Assembly: GCA_025964775.1 (NCBI GenBank)
Contig: JAOPYE010000014.1
Location: forward strand, 1-64,000
Source of the DNA: Marmoricola sp.
GTDB lineage: Bacteria > Actinomycetota > Actinomycetes > Propionibacteriales > Nocardioidaceae
Length of the DNA: 64,000 bases
Direction of reading: 5' to 3'
Within the stretch, counting starts at the first letter, position 1. Each line of letters starts with the position of its first letter. Made by a program: the position numbers and the translations under genes. The notes under the pieces are model-generated. The model did no database searches and was not told the origin of the DNA. It saw only the letters and a program-made list of their open reading frames with translations. Shown in pieces: positions 1-9,963 of this stretch.

Positions 1-323
1 CACCACAGCCACGTCCGAGTTCCGGTCGGACCGCGTTCCTGGTTCTCGATGGACATCACGACGTCAGCATGGCCGACCGGGTGGGTCCTGGGCTTGAGTG
101 CATGTACTCAGAGAGGTCGCACAACCCTCGGGTTAAGCGACCGCCCTGAATCTACGGGAGCCTGCCGGGTCGAGGCGGGACCCGCCCGCCACTGGCTCGG
201 ATGTTGTACTCGGCCTGAGCGCCTTCGCGCTCTCGGGCGAGGTCGAGGTAGTAGGCGGGGTCAGCTTGAAGGACCCGTGGCTCATCGCGGAGTTGACCTC
301 CGGCGATGATCTGACAGCCAACG
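1..323. other. No confident gene; weakly coding stretch
   Basis: I see no confident gene here. A 65-codon minus-strand frame (152-349) has some codon bias in its second half and reads as a short hydrophilic peptide, but it overlaps the next frame and has no recognisable domain. Third-position GC is lower than in the genes further on. The stretch could be the decayed end of an acquired gene or simply intergenic. Confidence 0.4.
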
Positions 324-656
324 TCAGTTCTTGTGGCTGGGCGCCCCATGTCGCCTGCGACTGCGCGGTCGTCGCGGTTCCCACGCCACCCCTTTGCTGA
401 TGGCCTTGATGAAGACCGCGATGCCCTTCAGAACCAGGACCCACCCGATGGCCAACGTGAAAGCAGAATCGGTTTGTACAAAGGCGATTCCTACGCCGAT
501 ACAGACTCCGCCGCCCCCGCCGCCAATGAGGTACCAAGGCGACCCCTTAAAAATCCGGGACAACGTGCGGCCAACGCATAGCCAAAGGCTACGTGGCCGC
601 TCTGGGTCGTTGCCCAACACTCCGGCTCCAAGACCAGCCCGCAAACTCGCCGCCAC
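324..656 (-). CDS. Possible small membrane protein (unrecognised)
   Basis: This frame encodes 110 residues. A glycine-rich hydrophobic stretch (around residues 40-60) and a second hydrophobic segment (around 65-85) are followed by a very basic, arginine-rich tail, as in a two-helix membrane protein. I recognise no family. Codons are less GC-biased at the third position than in neighbouring genes, which suggests either acquired DNA or a chance frame. No good ribosome binding site is visible before the first ATG, so the true start may be internal. It stands alone on the minus strand, divergent from the DUF1295 operon. Confidence 0.35.
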   Translation of the reverse strand: MAASLRAGLGAGVLGNDPERPRSLWLCVGRTLSRIFKGSPWYLIGGGGGGVCIGVGIAFVQTDSAFTLAIGWVLVLKGIAVFIKAISKGVAWEPRRPRSRRRHGAPSHKN

Positions 657-764
657 CCTTAAGGCCTGCGGGTCGGGGCACTGGGTTCAACACTGTTGTG
701 AGGGCCATTTCTGGACGACGCAGCACCTAGGCTCCACCATTCCGTATCGGGCTTTGCTGGTGAA

Positions 765-793
765 CTAGAACAAGTTCTAGGTACTGTCGATCC
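765..793 (+). promoter_or_regulatory. KstR-like operator overlapping a leaderless promoter
   Basis: Bases 765-780 read CTAGAAC-AA-GTTCTAG, an inverted repeat with 7-base arms and a 2-base centre. Its core fits the published mycobacterial KstR motif TnnAACnnGTTnnA. Directly downstream a TACTGT hexamer (782-787) lies six bases before the ATG at 794, so the transcript is probably leaderless and the operator sits just upstream of the -10 box, where a TetR repressor would block polymerase. The same arms recur at 3928-3943. Confidence 0.7.
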
Positions 794-1666
794 ATGAGCA
801 AGACCGAGTCACTCGTGCGTGTCGGCATCGCCTACGTCGTCGCGTTCGGTGCGGGCGCCTTGTGGTTCGCCTACGGCCCGGCGACACCACACCTCTGGCT
901 CGACGGTCTGATCGCCGACCTGATCGCGACCGTGGTGGTGTTCATCGCGAGTCGCATCCACAAGAACTCGAGCTTCTACGACGCGTACTGGAGCGTCCTG
1001 CCGCCGTTGCTGATGCTGGCGTGGTGGATCGAGGCAGGCCGGCCGACCTGCGGTCGCGTCTGGCTGGTCGCCTTCGTGATGGTCCTCTGGGCCGTGAGGC
1101 TGACCGGCAACTGGATCTACGCGTGGCCGGGGATGCACCACGAGGACTGGCGCTACCCGATGCTCAAGGAGAAGGCCGGCAGGGCCGAGCTGGTCGTCGA
1201 CCTGATGGCGATCCACGTCTTCCCGACGTTGCAGGTGTTTCTCGGCATGCTGCCCGTCTACCTCGTGGTGACCCGCACCGACCGCACCCTGAGCTGGCTC
1301 GACGTCGTTGCCCTGGTGGTCGGGATCGGGGCCGTCGTGCTGGAGTTCACCGCCGACCGGCAGATGTACCGGTTCGCCCGCGTCCGTCAGCCGGGCCAGG
1401 CGATGGACCGGGGCCTGTGGTCCTGGTCGCGGCACCCGAACTACTTCGGCGAGTTCAGCTTCTGGCTCGCCCTGGGACTCTTCGGCGTCGCGGCGGCGCC
1501 GCACGACTGGTGGGTTCTCGTGGGGGCCGTCGGCATGTTCGTGCTCTTCGAAGGAGCCAGCATCCCGATGATGGAACAGCGCAGCCTCGAACGGCGGCCG
1601 TCGTACGCCGACGTGATCGCTCGCGTCCCGCGCTTCGTCCCGCGGCCGCCGCGCAAGGGCTCGTGA
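794..1666 (+). CDS. DUF1295 membrane protein, steroid 5-alpha-reductase-like
   Basis: This 290-residue integral membrane protein has about seven or eight hydrophobic segments. It carries the DUF1295/ICMT-like signature in its C-terminal half: GLWSWSRHPNYFGE with RHPN at residues 213-216, followed by a conserved Glu-rich loop and a C-terminal RxPRFVPRPP tail. The family is related to the C-terminal domain of 3-oxo-5-alpha-steroid 4-dehydrogenases, which reduce a steroid double bond with NADPH at the membrane. The substrate here is not known. The start fits a leaderless -10 box, and the stop overlaps the next ATG by one base (TGATG), so the pair is one operon. The steroid-type operator just upstream supports a role in steroid or isoprenoid metabolism, by inference. 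Confidence 0.85.
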   Translation: MSKTESLVRVGIAYVVAFGAGALWFAYGPATPHLWLDGLIADLIATVVVFIASRIHKNSSFYDAYWSVLPPLLMLAWWIEAGRPTCGRVWLVAFVMVLWAVRLTGNWIYAWPGMHHEDWRYPMLKEKAGRAELVVDLMAIHVFPTLQVFLGMLPVYLVVTRTDRTLSWLDVVALVVGIGAVVLEFTADRQMYRFARVRQPGQAMDRGLWSWSRHPNYFGEFSFWLALGLFGVAAAPHDWWVLVGAVGMFVLFEGASIPMMEQRSLERRPSYADVIARVPRFVPRPPRKGS

Positions 1667-2769
1667 TGGGCCGACCGAAGGTGGTCATCGCGGGGCTCGG
1701 TGACACCGGGGTCCTGACCGCGATCCATCTCTCGAAGCACGCCGAGGTCGTCGGAGTCTCGAGCAAGCCCGGCCTGGTGAGCGGCCAGGAACTCGGCCTG
1801 CGCCTGGTCCGGCCACGCGAATGGGTGCGCGACTACTGGATCTCGTTCGACCGGTACCACCGGCTCGACCGGGTCCGAACGGTGCACGGCACGATGACCG
1901 GACTCGACACGGTCGCCCGGGTCCTGACGATCACCGGCGCAGAGGGCGACACCCGCACCGAGTCGTACGACGCCCTGGTGATCGCCAGCGGGGTGACGAA
2001 CGGCTTCTGGCGCCGCCCCGGTCTGGAGACCACCGACGACGTGAACGACGCCCTGGCGTCGGCGCACGAACGGGTGGCCGCGGCAGATTCAGTGGCCGTG
2101 ATCGGCGGTGGTGCGGCGGCTGTGAGCAGTGCCTACAACCTCGCCACCACGTGGCCCGACAAGCAGGTGGACCTGTATTTTCCCGGTGACCGCGCGCTAC
2201 CGCATCACCACGGCAAGGTCTGGAGCACTCTCGGCAAGCGCCTCGACGAGCTCGGCGTGGGCCTGCACCCGCGGCATCGCGCTGTGGTTCCCGACGAGTT
2301 CGCGTGCGACGAGATCACCGCCGGCCCGGTCGAGTGGAGCACTGGTCAGTCACCCGTGAAAGCAGACGCCGTGCTCTGGACGATCGGCCGGGTCACCCCC
2401 AACACCGCCTGGCTACCCGGCGAACTGCTGAACGCCGACGGGTTCGTCGTCGTCGACGAGTACCTCCGGGTTCCCGGCGCTCCGGGTGTCTACGCGATCG
2501 GCGATGTCGCCGCCACCGACCCGCTGCGCACCTCGGCCCGCAGTCGGGCCGACGGGCTGCTGGCGCACAACGTCCGCGCCGAGCTGGAGGGCCGAGCGCT
2601 GAAGCCCTTCAAACCGGCGCCGCGTCGCTGGGGCTCAGTGGTGGGTGCGCAGGCCAACGGCCTGGAGGTGTTCGCGCCGAGCGGGCACGCCTTCACGATT
2701 CCGGCGTGGCCGTTGCTGCAACCGCTCGTCGTCTTCCGGGCGATCTACAAGGGCGTGCGCCGGGCCTGA
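1666..2769 (+). CDS. FAD-dependent pyridine nucleotide-disulfide family oxidoreductase
   Basis: The protein has 367 residues. It has the two-dinucleotide-fold layout of the NDH-2/AIF/rubredoxin-reductase group: an N-terminal FAD-binding GLGDTG at residues 10-15, a central NAD(P)H-binding GGGAAA near 147-152, and the C-terminal FAD motif YAIGD near 276-280. No CxxC redox disulfide is visible, so it is not a thioredoxin-reductase type. The start ATG shares one base with the upstream TGA, so it is translationally coupled to the DUF1295 gene. It could feed electrons to that partner or to quinone; the acceptor cannot be read from sequence. A long frame starting at 862 runs into this gene, but its first 268 codons lie out of frame inside DUF1295 and are not part of the protein. 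Confidence 0.85.
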   Translation: MGRPKVVIAGLGDTGVLTAIHLSKHAEVVGVSSKPGLVSGQELGLRLVRPREWVRDYWISFDRYHRLDRVRTVHGTMTGLDTVARVLTITGAEGDTRTESYDALVIASGVTNGFWRRPGLETTDDVNDALASAHERVAAADSVAVIGGGAAAVSSAYNLATTWPDKQVDLYFPGDRALPHHHGKVWSTLGKRLDELGVGLHPRHRAVVPDEFACDEITAGPVEWSTGQSPVKADAVLWTIGRVTPNTAWLPGELLNADGFVVVDEYLRVPGAPGVYAIGDVAATDPLRTSARSRADGLLAHNVRAELEGRALKPFKPAPRRWGSVVGAQANGLEVFAPSGHAFTIPAWPLLQPLVVFRAIYKGVRRA

Positions 2770-2783
2770 CCAGGCGGGCCTGA

Positions 2784-3212
2784 CTACGCCGGGGCCGGAC
2801 CGCCGAGGTCGAAGTCGGCGAAGTCGAAGCCGGGGACGACCACGCAGCTGACCAGGACCGCGTCGTCGACCGGCCGCGCCGCTTGCCACCGGCCAGCAGG
2901 AACGAGCAGCTGCGGGCGCTGGCCCGCGGTGATGTCAGGTCCGAGCAGGTGCTCGCCTGCGTGCTCGGGATCGTCTCCGACCCACAGGCGAAGCGCGCCG
3001 CCGCGGTGGTGGAACCACAGCTCGTCCGAGGCGACCCGGTGCCAGGCCGATGACTCGCCGGGCAGGAGCAGGAAGTGGATCGCCGTTGCGAGCGATCGAG
3101 CGCCTCGCTCGGACTCTAGGTCGTCTGAGTGCCGGTAGGTCTCGGCGAACCAACCACCCTCGGGGTGCGGCTGGAGGGTCAGGTCGGCGGCCCAGTCAGG
3201 GAGTTCCGTCAT
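2784..3212 (-). CDS. DUF985 cupin-fold protein
   Basis: This is a 142-residue single-domain protein. The family signature is plain: HPEGGWFAETYR near residues 17-28, then SSAWHRVxSDELWFHHRGG in the middle, and a C-terminal VxPGFDFxDF. DUF985 proteins are cupins with a conserved metal-site-like histidine cluster; their reaction is not established. The start lies seven bases after the toxin stop with a GAGGA-type ribosome binding site, so it is probably co-transcribed as the third gene of the toxin-antitoxin operon. I see no functional link between them. Length matches the family. Confidence 0.85.
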   Translation of the reverse strand: MTELPDWAADLTLQPHPEGGWFAETYRHSDDLESERGARSLATAIHFLLLPGESSAWHRVASDELWFHHRGGALRLWVGDDPEHAGEHLLGPDITAGQRPQLLVPAGRWQAARPVDDAVLVSCVVVPGFDFADFDLGGPAPA

Positions 3213-3219
3213 GAGGTCC

Positions 3220-3957
<738 letters not shown>

Positions 3958-3995
3958 CCGAGGAGCCTCGAACCACGTCGACCCAGGAGACCCCC

Positions 3996-4721
3996 ATGAC
4001 TGAGCCAAGCCCGCGCGTCGTCGTCATCACCGGAGCCGCGTCCGGCATCGGGTTCGCGACCGCCGAGCTGTTCCGCGACCTGGGCGACATCGTCTACGGC
4101 CTGGACATCCACCCGACCGTGCCGGACGGGGTCACGTACGTCGAGTGCAACGTCGGCAGCCGCGAATCGGTCCGGGCCGCGATCGCGAAGGCGAGCGAGC
4201 ACGGGCGGATCGACGTCCTGGCCAACGTGGCCGGCGTCGTGCAGTTCGGACGGTTCGACACGGTCACCGACGACGAGTGGGACCGGATCCACACGATCGA
4301 CCTCAAGGGGCCGTTCATGGTGATGCAGGAGGCGATGCCGCACCTGCGCGCCACCCGCAACGCCAACATCGTCAACGTGTCCTCGGTCGCCGGCCGGGTC
4401 CCGCAGGGCTACACGACGGCGTACTCGGCCGCGAAGGGTGGACTGACCCAGCTGACCCGCTCGCTCGCCCTCGAGCTGGCCCCCGAGAGGATCCGGGTCA
4501 ACGCGGTCTGCCCGGGCACCGTGGACACCCCGATCGTCACCGAGGTCGCGGAGAAGTACCCGGCCGACCTCGACCCGAGGGTCGCGGACCGGCTGATGAT
4601 GATGCTGCCGGGTCGTGCGATCACGCCCGCCGAACTGGGCGCATCGATCGTCTACCTGGCGTCACCGGCCGCGCGGATGATCACCGGTTGCGTGTTGGCC
4701 CACGACGGTGGGATGAGTTAG
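3996..4721 (+). CDS. Short-chain dehydrogenase/reductase (steroid-type candidate)
   Basis: This 241-residue classical SDR has the nucleotide-binding TGAASGIG at residues 12-19, an NVAG variant of the NNAG motif, a catalytic Ser in NVSS, the YSAAK active site with Tyr143 and Lys147, and PGTVDTP after it. An aspartate after beta-strand 2 (GLDIHP) suggests NAD(H) preference. The start is the ATG with GGAGA upstream; a longer frame from 3888 would run through the operator and is rejected. It oxidises or reduces an alcohol/ketone, substrate unknown. The KstR-like box in its promoter suggests a hydroxysteroid or related lipid. The stop overlaps the convergent MBL gene by four bases. Confidence 0.88.
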   Translation: MTEPSPRVVVITGAASGIGFATAELFRDLGDIVYGLDIHPTVPDGVTYVECNVGSRESVRAAIAKASEHGRIDVLANVAGVVQFGRFDTVTDDEWDRIHTIDLKGPFMVMQEAMPHLRATRNANIVNVSSVAGRVPQGYTTAYSAAKGGLTQLTRSLALELAPERIRVNAVCPGTVDTPIVTEVAEKYPADLDPRVADRLMMMLPGRAITPAELGASIVYLASPAARMITGCVLAHDGGMS

Positions 4722-5539
4722 TCCGTTACGTCCTTCAGGGCGTCGAACTCGGCGGCGTCGTGAGCGGAGAACATCGTCACAACGTCGGTCGAGCCGGAGT
4801 CCGGGCCGTGCTCGGCGTGCAGCGAGCGGAGCCGGTCGGCGTTGGCGTGCCGGGCCTTCTTGTCCATCTGCACGAAGTTCTGGAACATCACCAGGCCGGA
4901 CGGGCAGGTCGGCGGAGTGTTCTTCTCTCCGGTGTTGAAGTAGGCGTCGCCGGCGTGCAGGAACCAGCCACCTGAGGGCCGTCGTACGGCGACTGCGCAG
5001 TGGCCGCGCGTGTGCCCGCGGGTCGGGACAAGCAGGACGTCTTCGCCGATGGCCGTGACCGAGTCGAACCCGAGCCAGGAGCCTCCGGCCACGCTGTGCT
5101 CGACCCAGGTCGGGTTGTGCGCCCACTGCGCCTGGATGTACCGGTTCTTCTCCCGCAGCGCCTTGCTGGCCCGGGCTGCCGCCAGCTCGTCGGCGAACAC
5201 GTGCACCTTGGCGCCGGGGAAGTCGCCCAGCCCGCCGGCGTGGTCGAGGTCGAGGTGGGTGACGACGATGTCGGTGACGTCGCCCGCCTGGTAGCCGAGG
5301 GCTTCCAACTGCGAGAGCGCCGTGTTCGCCGGGTCCAGGTCGAGGCCCATCAGGCCGATGAAGGCCTTGCCCATCCGGCGTTGGGCCAGGTCGGCGGTAC
5401 CGAACCCGGTGTCGACCAGGGTGAGCCCGTCGGCCCGTTCAACGACGAGGCTGTGCGCCACCATCCGGTCCGGGGTCATCGAGCCGGGGGCACGGGGGGA
5501 CATGGACGCAGCGGACAGGTGTCGGATCAGGGAGGTCAC
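4718..5539 (-). CDS. MBL-fold metallo-hydrolase
   Basis: The protein has 273 residues. The metallo-beta-lactamase signature HLDLDH is at residues 95-100, with LVDTGFG before it (near 41-47) and further histidines in the C-terminal half (TRGHTRGHCAV). It resembles the AHL-lactonase/N-acyl-hydrolase branch, but that is not specific. The start is set to the GTG at 5539; the frame stays open further upstream, but that would overlap the divergent SURF1 gene and its promoter. Intergenic space to SURF1 is only 37 bases. Confidence 0.8.
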   Translation of the reverse strand: MTSLIRHLSAASMSPRAPGSMTPDRMVAHSLVVERADGLTLVDTGFGTADLAQRRMGKAFIGLMGLDLDPANTALSQLEALGYQAGDVTDIVVTHLDLDHAGGLGDFPGAKVHVFADELAAARASKALREKNRYIQAQWAHNPTWVEHSVAGGSWLGFDSVTAIGEDVLLVPTRGHTRGHCAVAVRRPSGGWFLHAGDAYFNTGEKNTPPTCPSGLVMFQNFVQMDKKARHANADRLRSLHAEHGPDSGSTDVVTMFSAHDAAEFDALKDVTD

Positions 5540-5564
5540 GGACCCGATCGTCGCACCCCACCCG

Positions 5565-5576
5565 TAGGCTGGTCGA
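5565..5576 (+). promoter_or_regulatory. Leaderless promoter of the SURF1-cobQ-cobK unit
   Basis: TAGGCT (5565-5570) is followed by six bases and the GTG at 5577, with no ribosome binding site. This supports the GTG start over the ATG codons nine and twelve bases further on. Confidence 0.55.
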
Positions 5577-6335
5577 GTGGTTCTGATGATGCTCCGGCCG
5601 AAGTTCTGGGCGGGGCACCTGGCGATGATCGTCTGCCTGTCAGCGGCGGTCGGGCTCGGTCTCTGGCAGCTCGACGCCTGGCACACCCGCCGCGCCGACG
5701 CGGCGCGTCACATCTCGGCGCAACCCGCCGTCGCACTGAGCTCCGTGATGGGTGGCGACAGCTCGTTCCCGGGACGGTCCCTGGGTCGGCAGGTCACCTT
5801 CAGCGGCCGCTGGATCGGTGCCTCCACGCTCTACGTGTCCGACCGGTACCTCGGCAACAGCGTCGGCTACTGGGTCGTCACTCCGATCCTGGTCGACGGC
5901 ACCTCCTCGGCGATGCCCGTGGTGCGCGGCTGGAGCCCGACCCACACGTCGACGATCCCGACCGGACGCGTCGCGATCACCGGCTGGCTCCAGGCCACCG
6001 AAGGCAGCGGCCCGGTCGACGCGAATCCGGACGACGACATCATCCCGACGATGCGCATCGCGAGCATCGTGCAGCACGTCAACACCGACCTCTACAGCGG
6101 CTACGTGGTGGCGAACGTCCCGAAGAGCACGCTGGCCCCTTTCCAGTCCGGGATCTCGTCGGTCTCGGCCGCCGCCATCCCGGCTGTCTCCGGCTTCACC
6201 GCGCTGCGCAACTTCCTGTACGCGATCGAGTGGTGGGTCTTCGGCGGCTTCGCCGTGTTCGTCTGGGTGCGCTGGTGCCGTGACACCTACGAGCTCGAGA
6301 CCACACCGCTCGAGACCACACCGGTCGAGGCGTGA
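5577..6335 (+). CDS. SURF1-family cytochrome oxidase biogenesis protein
   Basis: This 252-residue membrane protein has the SURF1 layout: an N-terminal transmembrane helix (about 12-30, ending GLGLWQL), a large extracytoplasmic domain, and a C-terminal helix (about 205-230). SURF1 helps assemble haem a-containing cytochrome c oxidase. The last codons contain a perfect tandem 15-base duplication coding LETTP twice. The stop overlaps the cobQ GTG start by four bases, so it shares a transcript with cobQ and cobK although the functions differ. Confidence 0.85.
   Translation: MVLMMLRPKFWAGHLAMIVCLSAAVGLGLWQLDAWHTRRADAARHISAQPAVALSSVMGGDSSFPGRSLGRQVTFSGRWIGASTLYVSDRYLGNSVGYWVVTPILVDGTSSAMPVVRGWSPTHTSTIPTGRVAITGWLQATEGSGPVDANPDDDIIPTMRIASIVQHVNTDLYSGYVVANVPKSTLAPFQSGISSVSAAAIPAVSGFTALRNFLYAIEWWVFGGFAVFVWVRWCRDTYELETTPLETTPVEA
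6294..6323 (+). repeat. Tandem 15-base duplication
   Basis: CTCGAGACCACACCG occurs twice head to tail at the 3' end of the SURF1 gene, adding [10 protein letters not shown] to the cytoplasmic tail. It is in frame and looks like a recent slippage event. Confidence 0.9.
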
Positions 6336-7825
6336 GCGGCCTCCTGGTCGCCGGCACCACCTCGGATGCCGGCAAGAGCATCGTCACCACCGGACTGTGC
6401 CGGGCGTTCGCGCGCCGCGGGGTGAAGGTCGCGCCGTACAAGGCGCAGAACATGTCGAACAACTCGATGGTCTGCGCGAGCGGTCCGGGCTCCTGGGCCG
6501 AGATCGGTCGTGCGCAGTGGATCCAGGCGCTGGCGGCCGGCGCAGAACCCGAAGCTGCGATGAACCCGGTCCTGCTCAAGCCCGGAGGCGACACCCGGAG
6601 CCATGTCGTGGTGATGGGCCAGCCAGCCGGATCGGTCAGCTCCCGCGACTGGACCACCGGGCGCGCGCACCTCGCGGCCGCAGCGCACGCGGCGTACGAC
6701 GACCTCGCGAGCCGGTACGACGTCATCGTCGCCGAGGGCGCGGGCAGCCCGACCGAGATCAACCTGCGTGCCGGCGACTACGTCAACATGGGGCTGGCCC
6801 GGCACGCCTCGCTTCCGACGGTCGTCGTCGGCGACATCGACCGGGGCGGACTCTTCGCTGCCCTGTACGGGACCGTCGCACTGCTCGAACCGGCCGATCA
6901 GGCGCTGATCGCCGGCTTCGTGGCCAACAAGTTCCGAGGCGACCGGTCGTTGCTCCAGCCCGGAATCGACGACCTGACCCGGATGACCGGTCGGCCGACG
7001 TACGGGGTGCTGCCGTGGCACCCCGACCTGTGGCTCGACTCCGAGGATGCCCTCGACCTCGACGGTCGTCGTGCCCGGACCCACGCCGGACTGCGGGTCG
7101 CCGTGGTGCGGCTGCCGCGGATCAGCAACTTCACCGACGTCGACGCCCTCGGGCTGGAGCCCGATCTCGACGTCTCGTTCGCAGCCTCGCCTCGCGATCT
7201 GGTCGGCGCCGATCTGGTGGTGCTCCCGGGCACGAGGGCCACCCTCGACGACCTGGCCTGGCTGCGTTCGCGTGGGCTCGACGAGGCGATCGCCGCCCAC
7301 GCTGCGGATGGTCGCGCCGTGCTCGGCATCTGCGGTGGCGCGCAGATGCTCGGCGGGTCGATCGACGACCCCGACGGCGTGGAGGGGAGCGTGGGCGCCT
7401 CGGCCACCGGCCTCGGCCTGCTGGACGCGACGACCCGGTTCGGGACCGGCAAGGTGCTGCGCCTGCCGACGGGCACCGGACTCGGCCAGCCGGTGAGCGG
7501 CTACGAGATCCACCACGGGACCTTCGAGGTCGGCTCCGGCGAGCCGTTCCCGGGCGGGGTGCGCGAGGGTGCCGTCTTCGCCACGATGTGGCACGGGAGT
7601 CTGGAGAGCGACGGGTTCCGGGCGGCGCTGCTCGCCGAGGTCGCCGCGGTAGCCGGGATCAGCAGGGCTGCCTCCGAGGTGGTGTTCGCCGAGCGACGCG
7701 AAGCGCGGCTCGACCTGCTCGGCGACCTCGTCACCGAGCACCTCGACCTCGACGCGCTGCTCGAGCTGACGACGTCCGGCAGCTCCGCCGACCTTCCGGT
7801 CCTGGCGCCCGGCGGTCCCTCATGA
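6332..7825 (+). CDS. cobQ: Cobyric acid synthase CobQ
   Basis: This 497-residue glutamine amidotransferase amidates adenosylcobyrinate a,c-diamide at positions b, d, e and g to give cobyric acid. The N-terminal ATPase domain starts GTTSDAGKS (about 8-16) and continues with the diagnostic [12 protein letters not shown]. The C-terminal class I amidotransferase domain has Cys334 in GICGGAQML and the His pair in YEIHHG (394-395). Length is typical. It starts with GTG overlapping the SURF1 stop (GTGA), and its own stop overlaps cobK by four bases. Confidence 0.96.
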   Translation: MSGLLVAGTTSDAGKSIVTTGLCRAFARRGVKVAPYKAQNMSNNSMVCASGPGSWAEIGRAQWIQALAAGAEPEAAMNPVLLKPGGDTRSHVVVMGQPAGSVSSRDWTTGRAHLAAAAHAAYDDLASRYDVIVAEGAGSPTEINLRAGDYVNMGLARHASLPTVVVGDIDRGGLFAALYGTVALLEPADQALIAGFVANKFRGDRSLLQPGIDDLTRMTGRPTYGVLPWHPDLWLDSEDALDLDGRRARTHAGLRVAVVRLPRISNFTDVDALGLEPDLDVSFAASPRDLVGADLVVLPGTRATLDDLAWLRSRGLDEAIAAHAADGRAVLGICGGAQMLGGSIDDPDGVEGSVGASATGLGLLDATTRFGTGKVLRLPTGTGLGQPVSGYEIHHGTFEVGSGEPFPGGVREGAVFATMWHGSLESDGFRAALLAEVAAVAGISRAASEVVFAERREARLDLLGDLVTEHLDLDALLELTTSGSSADLPVLAPGGPS

Positions 7826-8571
7826 GCATCCTGCTCCTCGGCGGGACGGCCGAGGCCCGCGAGCTGGCGGTGCTGCTGGAGCAGGCCGGAGCCGACTTCG
7901 AGTCCTCGTTGGCGGGCCGGGTCGTCCAGCCCAGGCTGCCCGTCGGGCGGGTGCGGATCGGTGGCTTCGGTGGTGTGGCCGGCCTCGAGGCGCACCTGGC
8001 TGCCGCCGGGGTCACCGCGGTTGTCGACGCGACCCACCCCTTCGCCGAAGGGATGTCAGCGAACGCGCTGGCGGCCTGCGCCGCTGCGGGGATCGCGTTA
8101 CTGCGGCTCGAACGCGTCGGCTGGAGCGGGGCGCCGTACGCCGAGACCTGGCACTGGGTGACCGGTCACGACGAGGCGGCCGTCGTCGCCAGTCGGCTCG
8201 GCGCCCGGCCGTTCCTGACGATCGGGCGTCAGTCCCTCGGGGCCTTCACCGGGCCGCTCGAGCACGCTGCTGTCGTGGCACGCGTCGTGGATCGCCCTGA
8301 GGTGAAAGTGCCACCGATGTGGCAGATCCTGCTGAGCCGGGGCCCCTACGAGCTGGCCTCGGAGCGGGCGATCCTGCGCGAGCACGCGAGCGACGTGCTG
8401 GTGACCAAGGACTCCGGCGGTGACTGGACCTGGCCCAAGATGGAAGCAGCTGCCGAGCTCGGCATCCCGGTCGTCGTCGTACGCCGCAAGGCGCCGACGA
8501 CGGGGGTCGAGGTCGTCAGCGATCCGGCCGATGCCGCCGCCTGGGCCTTGGGATTTCGAGACACGCGCTAG
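7822..8571 (+). CDS. cobK: Precorrin-6A reductase CobK
   Basis: This 249-residue NADPH-dependent enzyme reduces precorrin-6A to precorrin-6B. Family landmarks are the N-terminal [19 protein letters not shown] in the first half, and LVTKDSGG in the C-terminal half. The ATG overlaps the cobQ stop (ATGA). The last codons (FRDTR) lie in half a copy of the dispersed palindrome, reading TTTCGAGAC, and overlap the 3' end of convergent cobD by 56 bases. The tail of both genes therefore appears shaped by that repeat. Confidence 0.95.
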   Translation: MSILLLGGTAEARELAVLLEQAGADFESSLAGRVVQPRLPVGRVRIGGFGGVAGLEAHLAAAGVTAVVDATHPFAEGMSANALAACAAAGIALLRLERVGWSGAPYAETWHWVTGHDEAAVVASRLGARPFLTIGRQSLGAFTGPLEHAAVVARVVDRPEVKVPPMWQILLSRGPYELASERAILREHASDVLVTKDSGGDWTWPKMEAAAELGIPVVVVRRKAPTTGVEVVSDPADAAAWALGFRDTR

Positions 8572-9457
8572 CAGTCACCAGGGCCAGCGCCCCGAGGTCG
8601 ACCCGGCGCGCCAGCCTGCGGGCGCGGCCGATGTCGGGTGCCTGGGGAGCGGGACCGTCGCCGAGCCGGGCGCGGTCCTCGAGGACCGACCCGTAGCGGT
8701 TGGTCCCACCCAGGGTGATCCCCAGCGCACCCGCGAACGCGGCCTCGACCGGTCCGGCATTCGGGCTCGGGTGGCCGGCTGCGTCCCGACGCCACGCCCG
8801 CACGGCGGCGCGAGGATCAGGACCCAGGGCCACGGCGAGGGCGGCGGTGATGCGTGACCCGGGCCGGTTGAGCAGATCGTCGAGCCGCGCGCTGGCCCAC
8901 CCGAAGCGCTCGTACCGCGGAGTGCGGTGGCCGACCATGGCGTCCAGGGTGTTGGCGGCGCGGTGGCCGATCAGGCCGGGGATGCCGAACGCGGCGCCGA
9001 GGACCAGCGGCGCGACCACCGCGTCGGAGGTGTTCTCGGCAACGGATTCGACGACCGCGCGGGTGATGCCGGATGCGTCGAGGTCACGCGTCTCGCGGCC
9101 GACCAGGTGGGTCAGGCGCTGGCGGGCAGCGGGCAGGTCGTCGGGCAGGTGTGCCCCGACCGCCGCCGCTTCACGGTCCAGGGACCGGGCTCCCAGAACG
9201 ACCCAGGTCACCAGCGCCGTGGCCAGGGTGTGGGTGACCGGGTGCCGCCGGGTGCCGCGCTCGAGGAGCACGCCGGCGGCGGTCGTCGTACCCACCAGCA
9301 CCACTGTGTACGCCGCTCCGCGGGCCCGGTCGTCGGCGTACATCCGGTCCTCGACAAGGAGCGCGACCTGCCCGAACCCGGCGACCGGATGGAGCCGGCG
9401 CGGATCGCCCCAGGCCTGGTCCGCGGCGAAGCCGATCAGCAGGCCGAGGCTCCTCAC
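8516..9457 (-). CDS. cobD: Adenosylcobinamide-phosphate synthase CobD/CbiB
   Basis: This 313-residue membrane enzyme attaches the aminopropanol arm to adenosylcobyric acid. Family motifs include GDPRRLHPV near the N-terminus, the [10 protein letters not shown] segment, and [18 protein letters not shown] near the C-terminus. The GTG start overlaps the cobU stop (GTGA). It is the last gene of the cobT-cobU-cobD operon under the cobT riboswitch. The C-terminal tail ([11 protein letters not shown]) is encoded across the cobK end and is probably not conserved. Confidence 0.94.
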   Translation of the reverse strand: MRSLGLLIGFAADQAWGDPRRLHPVAGFGQVALLVEDRMYADDRARGAAYTVVLVGTTTAAGVLLERGTRRHPVTHTLATALVTWVVLGARSLDREAAAVGAHLPDDLPAARQRLTHLVGRETRDLDASGITRAVVESVAENTSDAVVAPLVLGAAFGIPGLIGHRAANTLDAMVGHRTPRYERFGWASARLDDLLNRPGSRITAALAVALGPDPRAAVRAWRRDAAGHPSPNAGPVEAAFAGALGITLGGTNRYGSVLEDRARLGDGPAPQAPDIGRARRLARRVDLGALALVTASACLEIPRPRRRHRPDR

Positions 9458-9963
9458 AGGACCAGCACGCGCCCGGCCACGACGAGGTGCACCTCGTCGC
9501 AGACGGCGGCGATCCGCTGGTTGAGCGTGCCGAGGAGGTCGCGGAACAGCCGTCCGGAGGCGTGCTCGGGCACGACTCCCTGGCCGACCTCGTTGGTCAC
9601 CAGCACGATGTCGTCTGCGATGCGGACAGCATCGACGGCGGCGCTCAGCGCGTCCTCGAAAGCATCGGTCCAGTCAGAGCCGGACCACGCGTCGAGGTTG
9701 TCGAGGTGGTAGGTGAGCCAGGTACCGAGGCAGTCGACGAGAACGGGACCGGCAGGCAGGACCGTCAGGTCGGTGCTCTCGAGCGTCACCCAGTGCGCCG
9801 GGCGGCGGTCCCGGTGCGCGGCGACCCGCGCCTGCCACTCCTGGTCGTCGGCCGTCGGGACCGGTCCTGGAGCGACATAGGTGACCGTGGCCCGGTCGGC
9901 CAGCAGGCTCTCGGCGTGGGCCGACTTGCCCGACCGCACCCCACCGGTGACCAGGATCCTCAC
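9454..9963 (-). CDS. cobU: Adenosylcobinamide kinase/guanylyltransferase CobU
   Basis: This 169-residue bifunctional enzyme phosphorylates adenosylcobinamide and transfers GMP to it in nucleotide loop assembly. The P-loop GGVRSGKS is at residues 7-14, followed by VLVDCLGTWL and VTNEVGQGVVP, both family markers. The GTG start overlaps the cobT stop by four bases. The histidine that carries GMP is expected in the region AHRDRRPAHW. Confidence 0.95.
   Translation of the reverse strand: MRILVTGGVRSGKSAHAESLLADRATVTYVAPGPVPTADDQEWQARVAAHRDRRPAHWVTLESTDLTVLPAGPVLVDCLGTWLTYHLDNLDAWSGSDWTDAFEDALSAAVDAVRIADDIVLVTNEVGQGVVPEHASGRLFRDLLGTLNQRIAAVCDEVHLVVAGRVLVL

Noticed and set aside
862-1665. N-terminal extension of the FAD oxidoreductase
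   Set aside because: Lies inside the DUF1295 gene in another frame; the coupled TGATG start is supported by the FAD motif a few residues later.
6287-7741. 484-codon minus-strand frame antisense to cobQ
   Set aside because: It is a GC-rich shadow: composition is rich in Arg, Gly, Ala, His and Asp with no domain, while the plus strand has all CobQ motifs.
5752-7821. Long plus-strand extension of cobK through SURF1 and cobQ
   Set aside because: Out of frame with two convincing genes and of Arg/Ser-rich low-complexity sequence; the ATG at 7822 overlapping the cobQ stop is the natural start.
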